DNA from: Ascidiaceihabitans sp. | GTDB taxonomy: Bacteria; Pseudomonadota; Alphaproteobacteria; Rhodobacterales; Rhodobacteraceae | Assembly: GCA_029251465.1 (NCBI GenBank) | Contig: JAQXDI010000077.1 | Span: forward strand, 1-64,000 | Length of the DNA stretch: 64,000 nt | Direction: 5' to 3' | In this document: positions 19,162 to 27,533 of the stretch, piece after piece | How the letters are laid out: every line of letters begins with the position of its first letter | Position numbering within the stretch: position 1 is the first letter of the stretch | The notes under the pieces: generated by a model | Databases searched by the model: none | What the model was told of the DNA's origin: nothing | Seen by the model: only the letters and a program-made list of their open reading frames with translations | Program-made: the position numbers and the translations under genes

Positions 19162-20022
19162 TCAAAATTCTAGCACTACATCATCCGGTATCCGTTCTAA
19201 AATTGCGCTGTCCAGGTCGGCAATCATAAGTTGATTAGCCCTATCGACGACTACAACCAGAACGTCGCTACCATCGGGCAGTCGTGCGGCCATAAGAAGT
19301 CGGTTAAAAACGATTGTCGTTGGGGCACCATCTTCGCCCCGTGGCAGCAAGGTCGCGACCTGATCAAGACGAATGCCTTTGGTGGTTTGCACCTCAACAA
19401 ATGGCAATTTCATGATTGCTGCAACTTCTGGTCCGCCAGGGAATTGGTCCAATGGGCGACCAACGCTTGATAACGCTTTGGTCCGGCCCCACCATTTGCG
19501 AAAGAATGAATTCTCCCCCACTTCACTGCACAACCAGCCAGCGGGCGTGTCGCGGTACACCAACACAAAGGGGCGCACGACATTCATCGCGTCGCTTTCC
19601 AGCTCACCTTTGGACGCAGCCCACGCCTGAACCGCCGCAGGAAGCAGACCTGAACCACAATCCCAAACGCTGCTAATCTTTTGCTTTTGAATGTAAAAAT
19701 ACCAACCTTCGCCGTCTTCATAGGCCATGCGCATCATGCCGTCGACTTCGCCAAGATCACCGCGCAGAAACAGTCGGCCTTGTGCCTGAATGGACTGCGC
19801 GGAAGGCAGCATTTGCTCGCCCGCATGGGTCAATTGATAGCGTCGGTCTTTGACTTCGAACAAAGGCGCGCCCATTGCAGATTCCAGCGCCTCAATATGA
19901 CGGCGTACAGTTTGGCGCGTGCTCTTTAATTCTTCGACTGCATGCGACAAATTTAAAGTCCGCGCCAATGTTACGAATGACCGGATCATTTCAAAAAGTA
20001 AGGGCTGATTAACGCTCGTCAT
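19162..20022 (-). CDS. LysR-type HTH protein with an atypical C-terminal domain
   Basis: The 286-residue protein begins with a LysR-like winged HTH (TLARTLNLSHAVEELKSTRQ, then HIEALESAMGAPLFEV). The rest does not look like the usual periplasmic-binding-protein effector domain. It contains W-rich segments (DGEGWYFYIQ, FFRKWWGRTKAL), PLDQFPGGPEV and a C-terminal DVLVVVVDRANQLMIADLDS. ATG 20022 is preferred over an in-frame TTG at 20031. It is divergent from an XRE gene and upstream of the unknown 18366 gene, which suggests local regulation. Confidence 0.6.
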   Translation of the reverse strand: MTSVNQPLLFEMIRSFVTLARTLNLSHAVEELKSTRQTVRRHIEALESAMGAPLFEVKDRRYQLTHAGEQMLPSAQSIQAQGRLFLRGDLGEVDGMMRMAYEDGEGWYFYIQKQKISSVWDCGSGLLPAAVQAWAASKGELESDAMNVVRPFVLVYRDTPAGWLCSEVGENSFFRKWWGRTKALSSVGRPLDQFPGGPEVAAIMKLPFVEVQTTKGIRLDQVATLLPRGEDGAPTTIVFNRLLMAARLPDGSDVLVVVVDRANQLMIADLDSAILERIPDDVVLEF

Positions 20023-20230
20023 ATTATCCAAGAGCTCTTAGAGATTCGGAGAGAATTCGGGCAGAACGGATGATCAATACACCGTCGATGGTAACCTTTT
20101 GTAACCCTATAGGTAAATTTTTAATACATCAATGCATTATCTATGGTTGCATTATGTAAAAAGTTACTCAATTGCCTGACGTGACAAATTTTACGATTAA
20201 AGTAATCAGTTCAACCGGAGATAAATAAAA
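20023..20230. promoter_or_regulatory. AT-rich divergent control region with repeats
   Basis: The DNA between the LysR-like and XRE genes is clearly more AT-rich than its surroundings. It contains GGTAACC (20090-20096), GTAACC (20101) and GGTAAA (20112) in close succession, and a direct repeat TGCATTAT at 20133-20140 and 20148-20155 (15-bp period). Both divergent promoters must lie here. CCGGAG immediately before 20231 is the ribosome-binding site of the XRE gene. Confidence 0.5.
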
Positions 20231-20584
20231 ATGCCACATGCAGTAGACATCCACGTCGGGCGCCAATTGAAGCAAGCCCGCACTCAGCGCCGCTTGTCTC
20301 AGACAGATGTTGCCCGTCGCCTAAAACTTTCTTTTCAACAAATTCAAAAATACGAAATCGGTTCTAACCGAATCGCAGCAAGCCGTTTGTTTGAGCTTTC
20401 CAATATTCTGGAAGTGCCAACATCCTATTTCTTTGAAGGCCTCGACGAAGATGCGAACACGCAAAAAGATAGCGCGATGGATATCGTCAGCGCTGTTGCT
20501 TCGATCAAGGACGAACAAATGAAGGCGCGCATCGTGACCTTCATCCAAGACGTCGCCGGTACAACAGTCGCTCGGCGCGCCTAA
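20231..20584 (+). CDS. XRE-family helix-turn-helix regulator
   Basis: The 117-residue protein has a Cro/CI-type HTH at about 10-65: GRQLKQARTQRRLSQTDVAR, then KLSFQQIQKYEIGSNRIAAS and LSNILEVPTSYFFEGL. The 50-residue C-terminal tail is helical and may mediate dimerisation. This architecture is frequent in alphaproteobacteria. Its position opposite a LysR-like gene suggests shared control. A hairpin with a pyrimidine-rich tail follows. Confidence 0.88.
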   Translation: MPHAVDIHVGRQLKQARTQRRLSQTDVARRLKLSFQQIQKYEIGSNRIAASRLFELSNILEVPTSYFFEGLDEDANTQKDSAMDIVSAVASIKDEQMKARIVTFIQDVAGTTVARRA

Positions 20585-20616
20585 TACTTTTGAATTTTTA
20601 ACCAGTGTTTTGGTAA

Positions 20617-20644
20617 ATGGGTCTGGCCAGTTGGTCAGGCCCAT
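20617..20644 (+). terminator. Probable terminator after the XRE gene
   Basis: ATGGGTCTGGCC pairs with GGTCAGGCCCAT over 12 bp with two G-U pairs and the loop AGTT, followed by TCTTCTTTG. The T-tract is imperfect, so efficiency may be modest. Confidence 0.65.
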
Positions 20645-20665
20645 TCTTCTTTGCCGCGTCAGGTT

Positions 20666-21433
20666 TCAACCCATAACGGCACGCCGCAGCAGATTTAGGC
20701 CAGCGACAAGCAACACCACAAGTATTGCACGTTTGAACATCGCCTGATCGATACGGTCTAATACTTGCCCGCCGATCCACATGCCCAAAACCGCCGTTGG
20801 CACCATTGCGATACCCAACGGCCACGTTTGCGCCCGCAAAACGCCCGACCCCATATGTGCCAGCGTCAACGCCACAGCGCCCAAACCATAGATCACGCCT
20901 TGGACGCGCATAAAGTCGTTTTTGCCGATGTTCAACGCCGTCAAATACGCGACCGTTGGTGGCCCCCAGATGCCCGACAATCCACCCATGAAGCCGGTGA
21001 ATGCGCCAACGCCAACTGCGACCTTGTTCGAAGCACTGGGCAATGTCGGGGCCCAACCAACTAGCTGCATGCAGGCGAATGCCACCACTGGCACGCCGAT
21101 CACCAGCAGCATGGTGGCGGGTTCCAAAACGCGCACCATTTGCGCCCCGAGCACCAGTGTCACCAATCCGACACCCAAAAAGACACGGAATCGTTTAACC
21201 GATTCCCATGCAGCACGCGGCCCTTGGCGCATCGATTGCATCACATTCGTCACCAAAGTTGGCAGAATCAGCCCCGCCAAAGCCAACTCGGGCGCGAGAA
21301 AGGTGCTGAGGCCAGATATAAAAACCATCGGCATTGCGAATCCGACGACTCCTTTGACGAATCCCGCCAACAACGCGATGCAGCACGCAAAAATGAATTG
21401 AGGGAGCGTCATGATTTCGAACAAAATATCCAT
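20666..21433 (-). CDS. TSUP (TauE/SafE) family membrane permease
   Basis: The 255-residue protein has about eight hydrophobic helices arranged in two repeats. The repeat motif appears as LLAGFVKGVVGFAMPM in the first half and as VGVGAFTGFMGGLSGIWGPP in the second, typical of sulfite/organosulfonate exporter-type permeases. The substrate is unknown. The start at 21433 begins directly before the first helix; upstream in-frame codons are non-family. It is divergent from mcd. Confidence 0.88.
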   Translation of the reverse strand: MDILFEIMTLPQFIFACCIALLAGFVKGVVGFAMPMVFISGLSTFLAPELALAGLILPTLVTNVMQSMRQGPRAAWESVKRFRVFLGVGLVTLVLGAQMVRVLEPATMLLVIGVPVVAFACMQLVGWAPTLPSASNKVAVGVGAFTGFMGGLSGIWGPPTVAYLTALNIGKNDFMRVQGVIYGLGAVALTLAHMGSGVLRAQTWPLGIAMVPTAVLGMWIGGQVLDRIDQAMFKRAILVVLLVAGLNLLRRAVMG

Positions 21434-21579
21434 GTGCCCGCTATAGCACCTAGTGCTAGTGCTGCACCGCAAAAAATCAACGCGCAATTTTCGAACAAGA
21501 TGCCGCACTCAAATGTATTTTTGTTGCGCTGCACCTGCGAAAGGATTAGACCCTGACCCAAGCAAAAAGGAAGTGATGC
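21434..21579. promoter_or_regulatory. TSUP-mcd divergent region with an inverted TTGCGSTGCA pair
   Basis: TGCACCGCAA (21463-21472) and TTGCGCTGCA (21524-21533) are inverted near-copies of one another, about 60 bp apart, in the 146-bp space between the two divergent genes. CTAGTGCTAGTGC is a short direct repeat just beside the first copy. The mcd start has AAGGAAG 6 bases upstream. These are candidate operator sites; the regulator is unknown. Confidence 0.4.
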
Positions 21580-23268
21580 ATGGCCCATGATGGACAAGAC
21601 CTTACGATGACACATTCGGTTATCCTCGACGATCTGCTTTCCCTCACAGGTGCGGCAATCGCCCCTGTCGAGAGCATCTTGGACGTTTCCAAGACCCACC
21701 TGCGTGGTTTGGTGTCTGAGGATGGTCGTGTGTCCGCGCGCCTTTTAGAACAGCACCAAACGGCCACACACGGGCTCGCTTGGTTGGCAACTTACGCCCA
21801 ATCTTTGCGCCAAATGCACGCGTGGGCCAAAGCGCTAAATGCGGACGGAAAATTTGGCGAAGTCGAACAATTGATCCTGCAAATCACCTTTGGTGAATAC
21901 CTTTGGCAGGTCTACGGCGGCATTCAGATGAACCAGGGCGAAATGCTGCGACTGCAAGATATGGGTCTGGACCAGTCCGAGATGCGCGGCATGATGGAGC
22001 CTGCGGTTCAAACCCTGACCCAAGGCGGCAACACCCAAGCGGCCCGCGTCCGTCTGGTTGATCTGATGCAAGAACAATCGGCAAATGTGACCGTCGGGGC
22101 CACAGGCTTGGATGAAGAACTGGAAATGATCCGCGAGCAGTTCCGCCGTTACGCTGTGGAAAAGGTCGAACCCTTTGCCCATGAATGGCACCTCAAGGAT
22201 GAACTGATCCCGATGGAAATCATCGACGATCTTGCTGAAATGGGCGTCTTTGGCCTGACGATTCCCGAAGAATACGGTGGTTTTGGCCTGTCCAAAGCAT
22301 CCATGTGCGTGGTGTCCGAAGAATTGTCGCGCGGCTACATCGGCGTTGGCTCCCTCGGGACCCGCTCTGAAATCGCGGCCGAACTGATTATCGCAGGCGG
22401 CACTGACGAGCAAAAACAAAAGTGGCTGCCAAGAATCGCCTCAGCAGAGACACTGCCAACCGCCGTGTTCACCGAACCGAACACTGGCTCGGATCTGGGC
22501 GCATTGCGTACCCGCGCGGTCAAAGGCGACGCTGGCGATTACACCGTGACCGGCAACAAAACATGGATCACGCACGCATCGCGCACCCACGTGATGACCT
22601 TGCTGGCCCGCACCGACCCCGACACGACCAACTACAAAGGCCTGTCGATGTTCTTGGCCGAAAAGACCCCGGGCACCGACGAAAACCCGTTTCCGACGGA
22701 CGGTATGACCGGCGGCGAAATCGAAGTGCTGGGCTATCGCGGCATGAAAGAATACGAGCTGGCGTTCGATGGCTTTCACGTCAAAGGCGAAAACCTGTTG
22801 GGCGGCGAAGAGGGCAAAGGCTTTAAACAGCTGATGGAGACGTTCGAATCCGCACGCATCCAAACGGCCGCACGTGCGATTGGGGTGGCGCAATCCGCGC
22901 TAGATATCTCGATGCAGTACGCAATTGACCGCAAACAATTTGGCAAATCCCTGATCGAATTCCCGCGCGTTGCAAACAAGCTCGCGATGATGGCCGTCGA
23001 AATCATGGTGGCCCGTCAGCTGACCTATTTCAGCGCGTTTGAAAAAGACGAAGGCCGGCGCTGCGACGTCGAGGCGGGCATGGCGAAACTGCTGGGCGCA
23101 CGAGTTGCTTGGGCAGCAGCCGACAACGGTTTGCAAATCCATGGCGGCAACGGTTTCGCGCTGGAATACAAAATCAGCCGCGTGCTATGCGACGCCCGCA
23201 TCCTTAACATCTTTGAAGGGGCCGCGGAAATTCAAGCGCAAGTCATCGCGCGACGCATCCTAGGTTAA
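21580..23268 (+). CDS. mcd: (2S)-methylsuccinyl-CoA dehydrogenase
   Basis: The 562-residue protein is an acyl-CoA dehydrogenase with a roughly 150-residue N-terminal extension, the length and layout of Mcd from the ethylmalonyl-CoA pathway. The dehydrogenase part shows FGLTIPEEYGGFGLS, AVFTEPNTGSDLGALRT, GNKTWITHASR, the FAD segment QIHGGNGFALEYKISRVLCD, and the catalytic Glu in NIFEGAAEIQ. It oxidises methylsuccinyl-CoA to mesaconyl-CoA during acetyl-CoA assimilation, passing electrons to ETF. Start chosen by AAGGAAG spacing. Confidence 0.9.
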   Translation: MAHDGQDLTMTHSVILDDLLSLTGAAIAPVESILDVSKTHLRGLVSEDGRVSARLLEQHQTATHGLAWLATYAQSLRQMHAWAKALNADGKFGEVEQLILQITFGEYLWQVYGGIQMNQGEMLRLQDMGLDQSEMRGMMEPAVQTLTQGGNTQAARVRLVDLMQEQSANVTVGATGLDEELEMIREQFRRYAVEKVEPFAHEWHLKDELIPMEIIDDLAEMGVFGLTIPEEYGGFGLSKASMCVVSEELSRGYIGVGSLGTRSEIAAELIIAGGTDEQKQKWLPRIASAETLPTAVFTEPNTGSDLGALRTRAVKGDAGDYTVTGNKTWITHASRTHVMTLLARTDPDTTNYKGLSMFLAEKTPGTDENPFPTDGMTGGEIEVLGYRGMKEYELAFDGFHVKGENLLGGEEGKGFKQLMETFESARIQTAARAIGVAQSALDISMQYAIDRKQFGKSLIEFPRVANKLAMMAVEIMVARQLTYFSAFEKDEGRRCDVEAGMAKLLGARVAWAAADNGLQIHGGNGFALEYKISRVLCDARILNIFEGAAEIQAQVIARRILG

Positions 23269-23291
23269 CACCACGACGCCTAAAAACCAAA

Positions 23292-23324
23292 AGGGTCAGC
23301 CAGGTCACTGCGCTGGCCCTTTTT
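23292..23324 (+). terminator. Intrinsic terminator after mcd
   Basis: AGGGTCAGC pairs with GCTGGCCCT (one G-U) around an 11-base loop, followed by TTTTT, 24 bp after the mcd stop. Confidence 0.88.
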
Positions 23325-23443
23325 CTATCCTGAGTCCAAATTTCTCAAATATTTTTCGCTAAATTGTCGATCCGGCTCTGCTGCGTTCGTCATGTTCATG
23401 AAAGCACCAATTGCTTTTGATCATGGCACCAAGGAGAGACATC

Positions 23444-23953
23444 ATGACCCTCACACAAACCTTCGTCGTTGCTGCGGCCGGCATTGGCGGGCTGACTGCA
23501 GCGACGTATTTGCTGCCCCGCAATGTCGTCGTTGAACGCACAGCACTGGTCCAAGCCGCACCGGCAGATATCATTGCACGGGCCGCGTCCAACATGGGCT
23601 ATCAAAGCTTTAACCCCTATGCCTCTGCGGACCCTGACCTGAAAATCAGTCATTTTGGTCCTGACCACGGCGTTGGATCAGGGTTTCAGTTCGAGGGCAA
23701 AGACGGCAAAGGCCAACAGACAGTTTCGGCCATCACCGACACCTCGGTGACCTATGCAATTGACCTCGGTGCGATGGGGCAGCCTATCCAAATTCTCACG
23801 GTCTTGGCCAAAGCAGGTGGCACAGAAGTGACATGGACCATGCAGGCCGACATGGGCTTGAACCCGATCAAACGCACATTTGGTCTGTTCATGGACAAAA
23901 TGATCGGCAAGACTTTGGAACAGGGTCTCAGCAACCTCAACACGGCCAGCTAA
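23444..23953 (+). CDS. SRPBCC (START-like) family protein
   Basis: The 169-residue protein has one N-terminal hydrophobic segment (TFVVAAAGIGGLTAATYLL) followed by a polyketide-cyclase-like fold. It opens with VERTALVQAAPADIIARAAS and ends with a long C-terminal helix (FGLFMDKMIGKTLEQGLSNL). Such domains bind hydrophobic ligands. AAGGAGAG precedes ATG 23444. It is 11 bp ahead of the YCII gene and probably heads a stress-type operon with the sigma factor. Confidence 0.82.
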   Translation: MTLTQTFVVAAAGIGGLTAATYLLPRNVVVERTALVQAAPADIIARAASNMGYQSFNPYASADPDLKISHFGPDHGVGSGFQFEGKDGKGQQTVSAITDTSVTYAIDLGAMGQPIQILTVLAKAGGTEVTWTMQADMGLNPIKRTFGLFMDKMIGKTLEQGLSNLNTAS

Positions 23954-23964
23954 GGAACAAAAAC

Positions 23965-24312
23965 ATGCGTTATACATTTTTACTATACACCGATCCCGCC
24001 AATCTGGCCCATCTGACGGCCGATGACTGGGACAAGGAAAAACAACTGTACGGGGCCTATATTCAGGACTTGAACGAGGCTGGCGTTTTTGTGGATACCG
24101 ACAGGTTACACGCCACGCACACGGCCACGACCCTGTCATTGTTGGGGGGTACAGAGCGTATCCAAGATGGCCCCTTTGCCGACACCAAAGAAACGCTGGG
24201 CGGGTATTTTGTGGTCGATGTTCCAGACCTTGATGCCGCGATGGAGTGGGCGCGCAAATGTCCGGCAGCGCGGCGCGGCAAGGTCGAAATTCGCGCGTCG
24301 ATGATGGGGTGA
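23965..24312 (+). CDS. YCII / DGPF-domain protein
   Basis: The 115-residue protein has the YCII-related ferredoxin-like fold with the diagnostic IQDGPFADTKETLGGYFVVD. These small proteins are the usual genomic partners of ECF42 sigma factors, and an ECF gene follows with a GTGA overlap. The ATG at 23965 begins the family sequence MRYTFLLYTD. Confidence 0.92.
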   Translation: MRYTFLLYTDPANLAHLTADDWDKEKQLYGAYIQDLNEAGVFVDTDRLHATHTATTLSLLGGTERIQDGPFADTKETLGGYFVVDVPDLDAAMEWARKCPAARRGKVEIRASMMG

Positions 24313-25505
24313 CGAACGCGACAGCACATGCAGCCGAAGCCGCTGCGCGTGCGTGTTACGGGCGGCTGGTGGCGATCCTTGCCAGCCGTGGCCGTGACAT
24401 TGCCGCCGCCGAAGATGCGCTATCGGATGCTTTTGCCAAGGCGTTGACAACATGGCCGGCCAATGGTGTTCCGGCCATTCCCGAAGCATGGCTTTTGACC
24501 ACTGCGCGCAATCGGCTGACAGATGTTCAGCGTCGGGATGCCCGTCTGGTTCCTGAAACGGATATTCCCGATATGGCCAACCTTGATCCCGCAGATTTCC
24601 CTGACGAGCGGCTTAAGCTGATGTTCGTGTGTGCCCATCCCGCGATCGACCGCGCTATGCACACGCCTTTGATGTTGCAAACCGTGCTTGGTGTTCAAGC
24701 GTCCGACATCGCCCGTGCCTTTGCTTTGCCGCCAGCGGCGATGGCCCAGCGGTTGGTGCGCGCAAAATCCAAGATCAAAGATAGCGGTATCACCTTTTCA
24801 ATTCCTGACAGTACGGACCTGCCTGTCCGTTTGTCCGCCGTGACCGAAGCTATCTACGGTGCCTACGCCCTCGATTGGTTGCAGGGCGGCGACGCATTAG
24901 CGGGCGAAGCGCTATATCTCGCGTCTCTGCTCACTCAACTGCATCCGAACGATCCTGAGCCCTTCGGCCTCGCGGCACTCATTGCTTTTTCGCAATCGCG
25001 TAGCAGTGCGCGCATCCTGAACGGGGTCCTGGTGCCAACGCACTTGCAAGACCCGCAAAACTGGGACCACCAGTTGATCGATTACGCCACCAAAATGCTC
25101 GGACACGCACAGTCCATTAGGCAGATCGGGCGGTTCCAGATCGAGGCTGCAATCCAGTCTGTCCATGCGCATCGTGCCAACACAAGTGAAACCGATTGGC
25201 AGGCAATCGCACAACTGACGACGGCATTGCACCGATTGTATCCGACGCTGGGCAGTGCCGTGGCCCAAGCCGCAGCCATTGGCCGCGCGCAAAATGCCAA
25301 GACCGGATTGGCCCTACTTGGTCAGATGTCTGCCAAGCAGATTAAGAATTTTCAGCCGTTTCATGCGACACAAGCGCATCTTTTGGCGATGGACGATCAA
25401 CCCCAAGCAGCCCACGTGGCCTATCAATGTGCTTTGGAATTGTGCGGCGATGCCCCCTCACGGTCATACCTCGCGCAACAAATCGCCAATCTGGCAAAAA
25501 TCTAG
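24309..25505 (+). CDS. ECF RNA polymerase sigma factor, ECF42-like, with C-terminal extension
   Basis: The 398-residue protein has sigma region 2 (AAAEDALSDAFAKALTTWP, PEAWLLTTARNRLTDVQRRD), region 4 (LMLQTVLGVQASDIARAF, then MAQRLVRAKSKIK), and a roughly 200-residue helical C-terminal extension including AIYGAYALDWL. This architecture and the DGPF neighbour define the ECF42 type. No anti-sigma gene is present, which is typical; the extension is thought to modulate activity. The start is the GTG at 24309 in the GTGA overlap with the YCII stop. Confidence 0.9.
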   Translation: MTNATAHAAEAAARACYGRLVAILASRGRDIAAAEDALSDAFAKALTTWPANGVPAIPEAWLLTTARNRLTDVQRRDARLVPETDIPDMANLDPADFPDERLKLMFVCAHPAIDRAMHTPLMLQTVLGVQASDIARAFALPPAAMAQRLVRAKSKIKDSGITFSIPDSTDLPVRLSAVTEAIYGAYALDWLQGGDALAGEALYLASLLTQLHPNDPEPFGLAALIAFSQSRSSARILNGVLVPTHLQDPQNWDHQLIDYATKMLGHAQSIRQIGRFQIEAAIQSVHAHRANTSETDWQAIAQLTTALHRLYPTLGSAVAQAAAIGRAQNAKTGLALLGQMSAKQIKNFQPFHATQAHLLAMDDQPQAAHVAYQCALELCGDAPSRSYLAQQIANLAKI

Positions 25506-25549
25506 AGACACCGCTTGTGCGGCGGCATACGTCACCGTATGGCGTTTAT

Positions 25550-26071
25550 ATGAAAACACAACGCCACAGCATCGACACGTGGACCGCAGCAGGTCTGGCG
25601 GCTCTGATAACCAAAGGGCCCGACGCATTGCGCGCCGAACCTTTGGCGCGGGCGATCGGCACCACAAAGGGGTCGTTCTACTGGCATTTTGCCGATGTCC
25701 CTGCGTTCCATCAGGCGGTTCTTGCACGCTGGCAAAGTGACGCTTTTGCAGATGTCGTTGACCAGCTTTCTGCGACAGGCAGTGCTGATGCTCGGTTGCG
25801 CGACTTCGCCGCTCAGATCATGACGTCCAAGGCTGACCCTGCGATCCGCGCTTGGGCACAGTCGAATGCCAATGCCGCACAGGCTGTTGCGCAAGTTGAC
25901 GAACAGCGTCTGGCGCATATTGCCCGCCTTTTGGGGCAGTTGGGTCTCAAGAATCCGGCCTTTGCTTTGTCTTGCTATGCCACGCTGATCGGCGCTGCGA
26001 ACATCACATCGGACACCACACCGCAGATGGCGTTTGACGCGCTCATCGATCTGGTACTTGCCCTGCAATAG
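25550..26071 (+). CDS. TetR-family transcriptional regulator
   Basis: The 173-residue protein has an N-terminal TetR HTH: AGLAALITKGPDALRAEPLA, then AIGTTKGSFYWHFADVPAFH. The ligand-binding helical domain is somewhat short. ATG 25550 begins the HTH with almost no lead, and upstream in-frame codons lack similarity. No strong ribosome-binding site is visible. It is 44 bp downstream of the sigma gene and 8 bp upstream of the META lipoprotein gene, so it may regulate this cluster. Confidence 0.86.
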   Translation: MKTQRHSIDTWTAAGLAALITKGPDALRAEPLARAIGTTKGSFYWHFADVPAFHQAVLARWQSDAFADVVDQLSATGSADARLRDFAAQIMTSKADPAIRAWAQSNANAAQAVAQVDEQRLAHIARLLGQLGLKNPAFALSCYATLIGAANITSDTTPQMAFDALIDLVLALQ

Positions 26072-26079
26072 GAGCCATC

Positions 26080-26469
26080 ATGCGCTTTGTCATTCTCGCC
26101 CTTGTCCTGCTGATTTCTGCCTGCCGCGGGGACGAAACCTTGCGCGCCTATGGGGCCGCTGATCGGGTTTGGACACTAACCGAACTTGACGGCAAACGGT
26201 TTGCGGCGCGTGCCACTATTGAGTTCCCCGAAGAAGGACGCATCAGCGGACAAGCCCCCTGCAATCACTATTTTGCCGACCTGACCGTGCCTTATCCGTG
26301 GTTTGAAACCGGTCCGATCGGAGCCACTAAAATGGCCTGCTCTAATCTAGATGCCGAGGCGCAGTTTTTCAAAGCGCTCGATGCGATGTCCTTGTCCGAA
26401 GTGCTGAACAACACGCTAATCCTAAGCACCCCTGAAGGGCGCGAGATGGTGTTCAAATCTGGCGGTTAA
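26080..26469 (+). CDS. META-domain lipoprotein (HslJ-like)
   Basis: The 129-residue protein has a lipoprotein signal [15 protein letters not shown] with Cys15. A META/HslJ-type domain follows: [36 protein letters not shown], and [18 protein letters not shown]. Family members are envelope proteins linked to heat or novobiocin resistance in E. coli. AGGAG overlaps the upstream TetR stop. The 3' end overlaps the convergent recO by 17 bp. Confidence 0.88.
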   Translation: MRFVILALVLLISACRGDETLRAYGAADRVWTLTELDGKRFAARATIEFPEEGRISGQAPCNHYFADLTVPYPWFETGPIGATKMACSNLDAEAQFFKALDAMSLSEVLNNTLILSTPEGREMVFKSGG

Positions 26470-27178
26470 ACGCATCGACAAATCGCGCACGCGCTTCTGG
26501 CAAGGCACGGTTGCCTTGATTTGCGGCCAAATGCGCGCTTAGAAAATGGCCGGTTGTGCGAAATCCCTCGGCGATTTCTGCATCCCCCGCAGCCCCAATT
26601 CCGCGCAAAACATCAGGCAACGGCAACAATCGACTGGCCCATTCACCCGCAGCCCCGCGCGACACAGCGCGGCCAGTTTTCGGCGACACATACGCCAGAT
26701 CATCCTGCGTTCCGGTGACGGCACAGGTATCAAGCTGCAGCGCATAACCCATCTCTTCGAGCAGCGCCAATTCCCACCGCAAATAGGCCAGTGGCCACAA
26801 ATCAGGCTGATCCAGCAAGTCCAACAGCGTCTCGGTTCGACGATAAAGCGGCGCGTGGACTTCGCGTTCCGGCAGACAAAACGTCAGCAACCCCGTGACC
26901 GTATTCAGCCCGGCCAGCATCAAACGATCCGACATGGCAGCGACCGCGCGCGAGCGCACAGGTTCGACCGTAAAGCTGCCGATGTGCCCCTCCAGCCGCG
27001 CCCGCCACGCAACATCCAGCTGCGCGCCGGGTTGTAGAATCGGGGCAATCTTGCGGCTGGTGCCACCGCGCACGACGCCCGCATGACGACCGTGCGTTTC
27101 GGTAAAAACCTCAATGATAGCAGAGCTTTCGCCATGTCGGCGCACCCCCAGCAATATGCCCGTGCCGCGCCACTCCAT
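26453..27178 (-). CDS. recO: DNA repair protein RecO
   Basis: The 241-residue protein has the N-terminal OB-fold ([28 protein letters not shown]) and a C-terminal helical region with [20 protein letters not shown]. It loads RecA onto gaps with RecF/R. It follows era and DUF1491 on the same strand, a common Rhodobacterales order. Confidence 0.95.
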   Translation of the reverse strand: MEWRGTGILLGVRRHGESSAIIEVFTETHGRHAGVVRGGTSRKIAPILQPGAQLDVAWRARLEGHIGSFTVEPVRSRAVAAMSDRLMLAGLNTVTGLLTFCLPEREVHAPLYRRTETLLDLLDQPDLWPLAYLRWELALLEEMGYALQLDTCAVTGTQDDLAYVSPKTGRAVSRGAAGEWASRLLPLPDVLRGIGAAGDAEIAEGFRTTGHFLSAHLAANQGNRALPEARARFVDAFNRQI

Positions 27179-27179
27179 G

Positions 27180-27509
27180 CTATTCTAGCCCGTCCTGATC
27201 TAGCAGATGGCGGCCCTGACGGTCCTCAACTTCGATCACCCAAAGGTCGGGATCAAATTCACGTTGTCGGGCAATTGCGGCGTCCACGTCACGTTCGGAA
27301 CCAGCAGTCAGTTCTATCCACGCCCGCGTGCCAGTTAGCAAATCGAAGGATCGCTGATGCAGTACTGCTTGGCCATCCAGCGTCGAAAGTTTGACCAAAA
27401 CCGCCCCGCCCGTGTCATCGCCGTGGGCGACAACAAACGCGTCAATGTCCAACACCCGCAACCGTGCGCGATACGCATCGACCCAAAACCGAGAGGTCAG
27501 ACGCGTCAT
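27180..27509 (-). CDS. DUF1491 family protein
   Basis: The 109-residue protein has the family layout: [34 protein letters not shown], and a C-terminal [18 protein letters not shown]. Function is unknown. It lies between era and recO, separated by 1 bp from recO and 24 bp from era, so it is very likely co-transcribed with them. Confidence 0.85.
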   Translation of the reverse strand: MTRLTSRFWVDAYRARLRVLDIDAFVVAHGDDTGGAVLVKLSTLDGQAVLHQRSFDLLTGTRAWIELTAGSERDVDAAIARQREFDPDLWVIEVEDRQGRHLLDQDGLE

Positions 27510-27533
27510 AAGATCATCTCATTCAATTGTGGT

